Assembly (NCBI GenBank): GCA_020849535.1
Contig: JADLGB010000173.1
Location: 1 to 54,003 of the forward strand
DNA length: 54,003 bases
Reading direction: 5' to 3'
Origin: Candidatus Hydrogenedentota bacterium
GTDB taxonomy: Bacteria; Hydrogenedentota; Hydrogenedentia; Hydrogenedentales; SLHB01
The position numbers were made by a program, and so were the translations under genes. Shown here piece by piece: positions 46,990 to 54,003 of the stretch; position 1 is the first letter of the stretch, and every line of letters starts with the position of its first letter. Under the pieces are notes generated by a model. The model was not told the origin of the DNA. It saw only the letters and a list, made by a program, of their open reading frames with translations, and did not search any database.

Positions 46990-48264
46990 ATGAGCACTGC
47001 CAAATTAATCTTCGAGGGCAAAGAGCACGAGTTCCCGGTATTCGAGGGTACAGAAGACGAAAAGGCGATTGATATCAGCAGTCTCCGCGCGAAGACAGGT
47101 GCCATCACCTACGATCCGGGCTACGGCAACACGGGCTCGTGCAAGAGCACCATCACGTTTATTGACGGCGAGAAGGGCATTCTGCGGTACCGGGGTTATC
47201 CGATTGAAGAGTTGGCGGTCGGGTCGAAATTCCCCGAGGTTGCCTATCTTCTTATCTACGATCACCTCCCCAACATGAACGAATTGCTCGAGTGGCGTAA
47301 ACAGTTGACGCGTCACAGTTTCATGCACGAAAGTATGATGAACTTCTTCGATCACTATCCGCCAACGGCCCACCCGATGGCGATTCTCTCGGCCATGGTG
47401 GCTTCGCTGTACGCCTTCTATCCGAATTCGGAAACCGATGAAGAGCTGGACACCAACATCATCCGCGTGTTGGCCCAAGCGAAGACTATCGCCGCGTTCT
47501 CTTATAAGATTTCGCGCGGCGAACCCATCATGTACCCGCAGTCCAACCTGAGCTACGCGGCCAATTTCCTTCGGATGATGTTCGGGTCTCCCGCGGAGGA
47601 ATACGAGGTTTCCGATGTCCTGGAGCGGGCTTTGAACCAGCTCCTGATTCTCCATGCCGACCACGAGCAAAACTGCAGCACATCGACAGTCCGGATGGTG
47701 GGCAGTAGCCAGGCGAATCTGTACGCCTCGATTTCGGCCGGCATCAGCGGCCTGTGGGGTCCGCTTCACGGCGGCGCCAACCAGGAAGTCATCGAGATGC
47801 TTGAAATGATCGTCGCGGACGGCGGCAACTACAAGAAGTACATCGAGTTGGCCAAGAAGAAGGATTCGGGCTTCCGGCTGATGGGCTTCGGACATCGCGT
47901 GTACAAGAACTTTGACCCGCGCGCCCGGATCATCAAGAAGGCATGCGACGAAGTCCTCGCCGAATTGGGCATCAAGGACCCGCTGCTGGATATTGCCAAG
48001 AGCATCGAGGAAGTTGCGCTGCAGGATGATTTCTTCATCAGCCGCAAGCTGTACCCAAACGTGGACTTCTACAGCGGCATCATTTACAAGGCGATGGGCA
48101 TTCCGACCAACATGTTCACCGTCATGTTCGCGATCGGACGCCTCCCCGGGTGGATCGCGCAGTGGCTGGAAATGCGCCGCGACCCGGACAACCGCATCCA
48201 TCGGCCCCGTCAGGTGTACATGGGCGAGAAGGTGCGCAAGTTTACCCCGGTCGACAAGCGATAG
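46990..48264 (+). CDS. gltA: Citrate synthase
   Basis: 424 aa from the ATG at 46990 (GGAG 6 bases upstream). Condenses acetyl-CoA with oxaloacetate in the TCA cycle. Catalytic residues present: His in GPLHGGANQEV, His in GFGHRVYKNFDPRA and Asp in NVDFYSGIIY. The N-terminal beta domain (AKLIFEGKEHEFPVFEG) indicates the longer, type II, Gram-negative form that is usually hexameric and NADH-sensitive. The 28 residues encoded upstream in frame are not conserved and are left out. Confidence 0.96.
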   Translation: MSTAKLIFEGKEHEFPVFEGTEDEKAIDISSLRAKTGAITYDPGYGNTGSCKSTITFIDGEKGILRYRGYPIEELAVGSKFPEVAYLLIYDHLPNMNELLEWRKQLTRHSFMHESMMNFFDHYPPTAHPMAILSAMVASLYAFYPNSETDEELDTNIIRVLAQAKTIAAFSYKISRGEPIMYPQSNLSYAANFLRMMFGSPAEEYEVSDVLERALNQLLILHADHEQNCSTSTVRMVGSSQANLYASISAGISGLWGPLHGGANQEVIEMLEMIVADGGNYKKYIELAKKKDSGFRLMGFGHRVYKNFDPRARIIKKACDEVLAELGIKDPLLDIAKSIEEVALQDDFFISRKLYPNVDFYSGIIYKAMGIPTNMFTVMFAIGRLPGWIAQWLEMRRDPDNRIHRPRQVYMGEKVRKFTPVDKR

Positions 48265-48322
48265 AGGCGCGCTGCACACCGCCTCGCCGGGTAGCATCCT
48301 CGAAGTGACGATGTGAGGAGGT

Positions 48323-50203
48323 ATGAGCGAGTCTGAAATCTCCGTGACGTTCGAGCCCCAGGGGCGGGTTGTACGCGTGCGCCCGGGGATTACGGTGCGG
48401 GAGGCGGCCACCCGCGCCGGCGTGTTCCTCGACTACCCTTGCGGCGGCCAGGGCACTTGCGGCAAGTGCCGGGTGAAGGCCATCGCGGGTTTGTCGGCGC
48501 CCGAATCCGTTGAGCGCTCCCTACTAACGCCGGGCGAACTGGACTCGGGCACGCGCTTGGCGTGCCGCGCGACCGTAACGCGGTCTGTAGCCGTGACGGT
48601 GCCCGACACGTCTCTTCTATCCACAACCTACAAGATTCTCGCCGACTCTTCAGGACCGATCGGGGCAAGCGCCGATCCGCCGGTGCGTCGCGTCCTTGTC
48701 GAGATGCCTTCGCCGACTCTCGAAGACGATGCTTCCGATTTCGAGAGGCTGATTCGCTACACGGGCCCCCTTACCGTGAGCCGCGAGATCCTCTCCGCAT
48801 TACCCGCGCAATTGCGGCGGGGAGAGTTCCGGGGTGAAGCCATTGTCGCGGATGGTGAGCTGATCGTCTTCGACGAAGGGAACACGCGACGCCCCTACTA
48901 CGTGGCCGCATTCGACATCGGAACGACCACGCTGGTGGGCGTTCTGCTCGATCCGGCGGCCGGGTCCGAGCATGCGCGCTTGTCTCGAATGAATCCCCAG
49001 ACCAGCCTGGGCGATGACGTGCTCAGCCGCATACTCCATGCGCGGCAGCACATGAAGGGTCTTGAAGAGTTGCGCATGATGGCCGTGGCCGCCGTGAATG
49101 AGATGCTGCTCGAGTTGGCATCCCAGGCCGGTGTCACCCCTCAGGCCATCGTGCAAATCACGATCGCGGGCAATACGACCATGCAGCACCTGTTCGCGGG
49201 GCTCGATCCGGGCGCGCTGGGAGAGATCCCCTTCGTTCCCGCCATCAGCCGCTCGCTGCGCATCCCCGCTAAGGAAAGCGGCGTGAGCATCCATCCGCGA
49301 GGTTCCGTGTACGTATTCCCCGTGATCGGCGGTTTCGTCGGCGGAGACACGGTGGCGGGCATGCTGACCACGAATATCGCCGAAAGCCAGGGCCCGGTCA
49401 TGCTCATCGACATCGGTACCAACGGAGAGCTGGTGCTGCACCGGGACGGCATTTTGTGGGCGACTTCGTGCGCGGCGGGTCCAGCCCTCGAAGGGGCACG
49501 GATCTCGCACGGGATGCGTGCGGCGCAAGGAGCGATCGAGGAGTTCTTTTTCGAGGAGGATGTGCGCTATTCCGTTATCGGTGATGTGCGGCCAACCGGC
49601 ATGTGCGGCTCAGCCTTGATCGACGCTGCGGCGGGGCTGCTCAGGCTGGGCATTGTGCTGCCCCAGGGACTCATGCTGGACCCCGGCCAATTGCCGGAGA
49701 GCCTGCCCGAGGCCATCCGCCGCCGCGTGGAGTGCGACGGGAATGGAACGCGCTTCGTCCTTGTGGATGCCAACGAAACGTCCACCGGGTCTGCGATCGT
49801 GTTGACCCAGGCGGATGTGAGGGAACTGCAACTGGCGATCGCGGCAATCCGGGCGGGTTTTACGATCCTGCTGCGGCGAGCGGCGTTGGGGCTGGACGAA
49901 ATCGAGCACGTGCTGGTGGCGGGCGCTTTTGGGAACTACATCCGCTGCGAGAACGCCCAGCGCATCGGCCTCCTCCCGCACGCGCTGGCACCCAGCAAGC
50001 TCGCCTTTGTCGGCAATACGTCCCTGTCGGGGGCGCATCACGCGGCGCTATCCCTCGGGGCGAGAGAACGGGCCGAGACTCTGGCGCGCCAAACGCATCA
50101 CGTCGACCTATCGCTGGACCCCCATTTCCATGAGGCGTACGTGGAAGCGATGTTCTTCCCCGAAGAGGACGCTACAGAAATGACGCCTTCGGGCCATCCA
50201 TGA
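48323..50203 (+). CDS. Ferredoxin-ASKHA protein, RACo-like corrinoid reductive activator (DUF4445)
   Basis: 626 aa. The N-terminus (1-95) is a plant-type 2Fe-2S ferredoxin with C-x5-C-x2-C (CGGQGTCGKC) and a later Cys in LACRAT. A middle linker domain is followed by an actin-like ATPase fold: AAFDIGTTTLVGVL, ITIAGNTTMQHLF, DIGTNGELVLH and VLVAGAFGNYI. RACo/RamA proteins use ATP to re-reduce inactive Co(II) corrinoid proteins. No corrinoid protein or methyltransferase is nearby, so the partner lies elsewhere. AGGAGG sits only 1-2 bases before the ATG, unusually close. The 3' end overlaps convergent maf by 32 bases. Confidence 0.88.
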   Translation: MSESEISVTFEPQGRVVRVRPGITVREAATRAGVFLDYPCGGQGTCGKCRVKAIAGLSAPESVERSLLTPGELDSGTRLACRATVTRSVAVTVPDTSLLSTTYKILADSSGPIGASADPPVRRVLVEMPSPTLEDDASDFERLIRYTGPLTVSREILSALPAQLRRGEFRGEAIVADGELIVFDEGNTRRPYYVAAFDIGTTTLVGVLLDPAAGSEHARLSRMNPQTSLGDDVLSRILHARQHMKGLEELRMMAVAAVNEMLLELASQAGVTPQAIVQITIAGNTTMQHLFAGLDPGALGEIPFVPAISRSLRIPAKESGVSIHPRGSVYVFPVIGGFVGGDTVAGMLTTNIAESQGPVMLIDIGTNGELVLHRDGILWATSCAAGPALEGARISHGMRAAQGAIEEFFFEEDVRYSVIGDVRPTGMCGSALIDAAAGLLRLGIVLPQGLMLDPGQLPESLPEAIRRRVECDGNGTRFVLVDANETSTGSAIVLTQADVRELQLAIAAIRAGFTILLRRAALGLDEIEHVLVAGAFGNYIRCENAQRIGLLPHALAPSKLAFVGNTSLSGAHHAALSLGARERAETLARQTHHVDLSLDPHFHEAYVEAMFFPEEDATEMTPSGHP

Positions 50204-50780
50204 TCTCAAACAGGCTGTAACCCAATTCACGCAGAAGCCGGTCCAGCCGTACCATGGGTAAGCCCAGCACATTCTGGTAACAGCCGCCGTAGCGCTCCAC
50301 AAGCAGACTGCCGGGCCCGTCCACCGTGTAAGCGCCCGCCCGATCCAAGGGTTTCACGGCATGCACGAAATGGGCGATTTCCTCGTCCGAAAGGACGCGG
50401 AACGTAACATCGCTTGTTTCGCTACCCTCACACGACGTTCCTTGCGCGCTGTCCGCCAGGGCGAGGCCTGTAATTACCTGGTGGGTGCGCCCGGAGAGGG
50501 CCCGGAGCATTTGCCGCGCCTCGTCCAGATCGCGCGGCTTGGAAAGCACTTGGTCTTCCAGAAACACCAACGTGTCGGCGGCAATCACCAACGCGGGGGA
50601 TTCAAGGCGTTGGAGCACTTCATCCCGCTTCATCCGGGCGTTGGCGATGACGATGCCCGCCGGGTCCGCCCCTTCATCAACTTCATGAGCGCCGCTGGAA
50701 ACGACCGTGAACTCAATTCCGAGAGCGGAAAGCAGGGCGCGGCGCCTGGGCGAGCCGGACGCCAGGACAATCGGGATCAC
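50172..50780 (-). CDS. maf: Maf family nucleotide pyrophosphatase
   Basis: 202 aa from a GTG at 50780 that overlaps the lolA stop as GTGA. Maf proteins hydrolyse modified or canonical nucleoside triphosphates (dTTP, UTP, m5-derivatives). Signatures: IVLASGSPRRRALL, ALVIAADTLV, the Lys in LSKPRD and GAYTVDGPGSLLVERYGGCYQNV. Last gene of a minus-strand operon; its 3' end overlaps the convergent RACo-like gene. Confidence 0.95.
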   Translation of the reverse strand: MIPIVLASGSPRRRALLSALGIEFTVVSSGAHEVDEGADPAGIVIANARMKRDEVLQRLESPALVIAADTLVFLEDQVLSKPRDLDEARQMLRALSGRTHQVITGLALADSAQGTSCEGSETSDVTFRVLSDEEIAHFVHAVKPLDRAGAYTVDGPGSLLVERYGGCYQNVLGLPMVRLDRLLRELGYSLFEIMDGPKASFL

Positions 50781-51541
50781 GGAGCCGGCGCCTCGCTGGG
50801 TTGCGGAGGAGTGGAAGTGCCTTGCGTGGGGCGCTCCGGAATGCGCTTTCCGCCGGGGCCTACTTTCTCGACGAGGGCTTCATTCTCGATGATGCTGGTC
50901 CCCTCGGGTACCTCGATTTGTGCCGTGGCCTCGCCGGCATCGGCATTGAGCTTGAAGCGGTCCACGCGGATTTCGACGCTCGACTCGGCATCGTTCACGA
51001 CGTGGATGTGGCAGGGCAGGTAGTCTTCCTCCCGGAGGAACAACTCAACCTCCTGAAAGAGGCCGGACACTTCTTCATCCGCCTCGTCTTCTGGTTTGTC
51101 CTTGCGGACCTCCAACGGAATAAGGCGAAGGCCCTTGGTTCCACACGCATTCGCGGCATCGAATACGCCGAGCGTGTAGGCCTCGCGCAGGCGCGCCGTA
51201 TCCTCGTCGAACCCGAGAAACAGGGCTTCCATCTGGGGGTCGGATTCGAGGTCGTAGATTTGGACCTGCTCGATTTCGGCGTTGTACTGATAGACGCGCG
51301 AGCCGTCCACGAGGTAGACGACCTCGGGGTCGAAGTATTGGAGGAGAATGCGCCGGGGCCGCTCGTACACGATCCGTCCGACGGCACGCGTCGTTTCGTC
51401 CGGCGTGACGGTATCCTGGGTGAACGCGGCTTCCAGCTTCTCAACGTGGGCGCGTTTATTGGCAAAGGTCTTCAGAAACGCGTCCACGGTGGGCGTCTGG
51501 GCGAGCATCGCCAGGGCCATGGCGGCAAGCGCCATTTTCAT
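50777..51541 (-). CDS. lolA: LolA-like outer-membrane lipoprotein carrier
   Basis: 254 aa. A short signal peptide (MALAAMALAMLAQTPTVDA) then a LolA fold: FAQTV-type start (EAAFTQDTVTPDE), IVYERPRRILLQYFDPEVVY and LVDGSRVYQYNAEIEQV. LolA shuttles lipoproteins across the periplasm, so an outer membrane is implied. A C-terminal tail of ~30 Pro/Thr-rich residues (PERPTQGTSTPPQPSEAP) is extra. It overlaps the DivIVA-like gene upstream and maf downstream by 4 bases each. Confidence 0.85.
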   Translation of the reverse strand: MKMALAAMALAMLAQTPTVDAFLKTFANKRAHVEKLEAAFTQDTVTPDETTRAVGRIVYERPRRILLQYFDPEVVYLVDGSRVYQYNAEIEQVQIYDLESDPQMEALFLGFDEDTARLREAYTLGVFDAANACGTKGLRLIPLEVRKDKPEDEADEEVSGLFQEVELFLREEDYLPCHIHVVNDAESSVEIRVDRFKLNADAGEATAQIEVPEGTSIIENEALVEKVGPGGKRIPERPTQGTSTPPQPSEAPAP

Positions 51542-52329
51542 CGTATCGGTTCCTCCGGAAAGTCTTCCGCATCCTCGCGCACGGGCGGTCCATCGAGCAC
51601 GAATTCATCAACGGCGTCGAGAATGCTATCCCTATCCTCACGCTGAGGTTGCATAGACTCCTCTGGCGCGGGGCCCGCGGTGTCCTGGGGGACAGCCCCG
51701 GACACCAGCTCTTCGGGTTGCTCCGGTGGCGGGGTTTCCATTGACGGTGCGGACAAGGATGCCGGGGTGCTTCGTGGAAGTTGGGGCTCCTGCTGGCCCA
51801 CCTCGAAGAAACTCGTAGGCATCTGCATGGCATCTTCGGGTAAGAGGCTGTCGATGAGTTTCCGGTGTGTTTCCAGGATGGCGAGCATCTCTATCCGCAG
51901 CCGGGAACGTTGCTGCTCCAGGATGTGGATGTCGCGTGTCAACGCGGAGGGGATGCGGGAGGCTTCAAGCTGGGCTTGCGCCTTCTTCAGCTTGGCTTCT
52001 TCGAGCATCACGTGGGCTTCGCGCTTAGCGGAATCCCGCATGTCATCGCCCAGTTGCTGAGACGCTACGAGGGCGCCGCGCAGGGCGCCTTCAAGGTCCC
52101 GGAATTCCTGCAGCGATTTGCGCTGTTCGTCGTTCTTGTCTTTGAGAACGCGCACCTGCACGATCAGGTTTTCGAGCGCGTCGGCGACGCGTTCCAGAAA
52201 GTCATCGACGTCCTTTGGGTCGTATCCCCCAAAACTGCGCCGCTTAAACTGCTTGCCGAAGATATCGCTGGGCGTCACCGCATGCTCGTCGCCGAGCACC
52301 TCGGTCACGACCTTGTCATCCTTTCTCAT
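51538..52329 (-). CDS. DivIVA-domain protein
   Basis: 263 aa from the ATG at 52329 (AGGAGG 10 bases upstream). The N-terminal DivIVA motif is clear: TPSDIFGKQFKRRSFGGYDP, then KDVDDFLERVADALENL. A long coiled coil follows (~70-170), then a Pro/Glu-rich acidic tail. DivIVA-like proteins gather at curved membrane and organise growth or division sites; they are commonest in Gram-positives but also occur in some Gram-negative phyla. Here the gene sits between proC and lolA. Confidence 0.88.
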   Translation of the reverse strand: MRKDDKVVTEVLGDEHAVTPSDIFGKQFKRRSFGGYDPKDVDDFLERVADALENLIVQVRVLKDKNDEQRKSLQEFRDLEGALRGALVASQQLGDDMRDSAKREAHVMLEEAKLKKAQAQLEASRIPSALTRDIHILEQQRSRLRIEMLAILETHRKLIDSLLPEDAMQMPTSFFEVGQQEPQLPRSTPASLSAPSMETPPPEQPEELVSGAVPQDTAGPAPEESMQPQREDRDSILDAVDEFVLDGPPVREDAEDFPEEPIR

Positions 52330-52370
52330 TCGAGCACTCCCTCCTGGCAACACATGGGCGAAGGTCCGCG

Positions 52371-53180
52371 TCAGCGGCCGAGCGCACGCGAACGCTCCGA
52401 GGCCGCATTTACCGCCGCCGATACCACCTTGTCAAATCCTTCCGCGGCAAATGTCTTGAGCGCCGCCTCAGTGGTGCCGCCCTTGGACGTGACCCGCTCG
52501 CGGAGCGTCCCCGGGGCTTCCGCGGAATCGCGCAAGAGCAGGCCCGCCCCTATGAGGGTCTGACTTGCAAGGCGGGTCGCCTGAGGCTCGCTGAGGCCCT
52601 CGGCCACTCCCGCGCGCACGAGGCATTCCACCAGATAGAAGAAGTAGGCGGGCCCGCTGCCACTGACCGCCGTGACGGCGTCGATCAGGTTCTCGGGCAC
52701 CATTTCGACGATACCGATGGCTTCGAAGATCAGTCGCGCCACCTCGCCGTCGGTGGGTTTGCAGGTTGCGCTCAAAGCGACGCCGGCCGCGCCCGCGCCC
52801 ACGAGGGCGGGTGTGTTCGGCATGACTCTGACGACGCGAAACGACGCGCCCAGGCGCTCTTGAATGTACGCGATGGAAATGCCCGCCGCGATCGAGATGA
52901 CGAGCGTGCGGTCCGTAAGCCCCGGCTTGACCTGACTCAGCGCTTCTTCCATGCTCTGCGGCTTCACCGCGAGTACGAGGTAGTCGCAGGCGGCGCTGAA
53001 TGCTGCGGGGTCCTTGTGGACGGCAAGGCCCATGAGTTCGGCCTGGGCGATCTTGTCTTCATCGATATCGTAGACCAGCAGGTGCTTGGCCCCGACGGCG
53101 CCGCATTCCATCAGGCCCCCAGCGATAGCCCTGCCCATGTTGCCGAATCCGAGAAACCCGAGTGTACCCTGCAATGACAC
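52371..53180 (-). CDS. proC: Pyrroline-5-carboxylate reductase
   Basis: 269 aa from a GTG at 53180 with GGAGG 9 bases upstream. Last step of proline synthesis. Nucleotide site GFLGFGNMGRAIAGGL, VVRVMPNTPALVGAG, and the ProC signature AVSGSGPAYFFYLVE with TLIGAGLLL and TSKGGTTEAAL. Length is standard. 41 bases upstream of the DivIVA-like gene in the same direction. Confidence 0.96.
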   Translation of the reverse strand: MSLQGTLGFLGFGNMGRAIAGGLMECGAVGAKHLLVYDIDEDKIAQAELMGLAVHKDPAAFSAACDYLVLAVKPQSMEEALSQVKPGLTDRTLVISIAAGISIAYIQERLGASFRVVRVMPNTPALVGAGAAGVALSATCKPTDGEVARLIFEAIGIVEMVPENLIDAVTAVSGSGPAYFFYLVECLVRAGVAEGLSEPQATRLASQTLIGAGLLLRDSAEAPGTLRERVTSKGGTTEAALKTFAAEGFDKVVSAAVNAASERSRALGR

Positions 53181-53204
53181 GGACGTGTACCTCCCCCCGT
53201 GGCG

Positions 53205-53702
53205 TTATGCCGGTGTGTCCCCGGCGGATGTCAGATCACGAATGATGGCGACCGATTCACAGTGCAGGAAGAGGTGGCACTGGATGCAATCCCTGGCGAC
53301 CTTTTGCGGCAGCTCGTAGCGGTCGATTTCCTGAAAGGAATGCCGAAGAAAGAATGCCGGGGTCCGGCTCAGGGCGTAGACGCGCCTGACCCCGCGTTCG
53401 CGGGCATCGGCCACGCAGGCCTCAAGAAGGGCGGCCCCAACAAGATTGCCACGGAGATCTTCACGGACGACCAGGGCCCAGACTTCCGCCAGATCCTGAT
53501 TGTCCACGCGGAGCGCACAACAGCCGCCCACGCCTTTCTCGTCGGCGTAAATGTAGAAATGCCGCAGATTCTCATACAGCTCGGCGTGCGTTCTCGGCAG
53601 GAGGAGCCCCTGAACCACGGCACGGTCGATGAGGGCTTTCATGCCAGGCACTTCCGAAGCGTCTGGTCTGCGAATTGTATGAAGGTCCAACGTGTTCGCC
53701 AT
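53205..53702 (-). CDS. Short ArgA-type N-acetyltransferase (N-acetylglutamate synthase-like)
   Basis: 165 aa from the ATG at 53702. GNAT domain with the ArgA flavour: IRRPDASEVPGMKALIDRAV, LAEVWALVVREDLRGNLVGA and the ending ELPQKVARDCIQCHLF, which matches the C-terminus of N-acetylglutamate synthases. It lacks the amino-acid-kinase domain of classical ArgA, as in short-type enzymes. The acetyl-CoA loop has R-x-N-L-V-G-A. The gap to proC is 24 bases, consistent with a shared arginine/proline supply role. Start ribosome site is weak. Confidence 0.8.
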   Translation of the reverse strand: MANTLDLHTIRRPDASEVPGMKALIDRAVVQGLLLPRTHAELYENLRHFYIYADEKGVGGCCALRVDNQDLAEVWALVVREDLRGNLVGAALLEACVADARERGVRRVYALSRTPAFFLRHSFQEIDRYELPQKVARDCIQCHLFLHCESVAIIRDLTSAGDTPA

Positions 53703-53930
53703 TTCACCACTACGCCCCGTTGGAACGCCGCGTCCGCTCGGGTCGTGAAAGGTAGAGAACTCCCGAAAAACGCGGTGCAACGGGTTTTGCGTAGTGTATC
53801 ACAAGCGGGCCCGCCGTGCGAATGGCGGGGAATCGTCGCTGACTCCAGAGCGAGGAGGATCTAAAAAACGTCCTTCAGTTCGATCACCGAAGCCTTGTGA
53901 GCCTGATACGCGCGGGCGCGGGCACGGGGG

Positions 53931-54003
53931 GGACAAGGACAACAAGGACAACAGGGACGGGGTGGACGGGTGGGGACAGTGGGGACAGTGGGGACAGTGG
54001 GGA
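53931..54003 (+). repeat. 9-bp tandem repeat running off the right edge
   Basis: The last 33 bases contain GGGGACAGT three times (53972, 53981, 53990) and the start of a fourth. The preceding 40 bases show a diverged form of the same period (ACAAGGACA, ACAAGGACA, ACAGGGACG, GGGTGGACG). It lies in the ~300-base region upstream of the argA-like gene; nothing else is visible there. Confidence 0.85.

Overview
The window is a high-GC, densely packed bacterial chromosome segment of about 54 kb with no rRNA, tRNA, CRISPR array or intact insertion sequence that I can see. It looks Gram-negative: it has a LolA-type carrier, a TonB-like protein and a Tat-exported enzyme. A DUF1559-type prepilin, exported sugar-metabolism enzymes and REP-like intergenic repeats suggest a planctomycete-like or Hydrogenedentota-like lineage. 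That assignment is an inference from gene style; no marker here proves it.

Layout. 1-4040 (minus): a tandem array of overlapping paralogous membrane genes of unknown function, starting from a plausible promoter and running off the left edge. 4134-4311 and 22088-22270: two copies, in opposite orientation, of a ~180 bp repeat with inverted ends. 4356-11000: an archaeal-type glycogen debranching enzyme, a GNAT enzyme, a structured non-coding stretch, an NtrC-type regulator, a zinc-ribbon protein, a Trm112-like protein and a TonB-like protein. 11056-16702 (plus): a helicase-C-like protein, a PilZ protein, a membrane protein, a GspG-like protein and a LarA racemase. 17364-19211: a FHA-GAF-sigma54 activator. 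19301-22064: yceD-rpmF-plsX-fabG, a fatty-acid operon lacking its usual fabH/fabD/acpP.

22305-29330 (minus) is the most interesting part. A near-consensus promoter drives two short peptides (65 and 45 aa) that share a [MV]KH[IV] start and a Thr-rich end, followed by an intrinsic terminator. Behind it come seven tightly coupled genes: three divergent GNAT-like proteins, a CPBP-type intramembrane protease with all its motifs, an ABC ATPase and permease, and a 641-aa protein. The last looks like an RRE/PqqD-like domain, a radical-SAM fold that has lost its CxxxCxxC cluster, a SPASM-like cysteine set and a C-terminal GNAT domain. I read this as an undescribed RiPP-like (ribosomally made, modified and exported) peptide pathway, possibly based on acylation.

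29503-38300: gltBD with its own promoter, prs and a nitrilase-family enzyme. 38500-40130: an ankyrin lipoprotein and a DUF1559 prepilin. 40406-44548: a sodium/solute symporter, a secreted sugar-isomerase-like TIM barrel and a Tat-exported DegT-family aminotransferase homolog. 44689-50203: tag, nhaA, gltA and a RACo-like ferredoxin-ASKHA activator. 50172-53702 (minus): an argA-like gene, proC, a DivIVA-domain gene, lolA and maf. The right edge enters a 9-bp tandem repeat.
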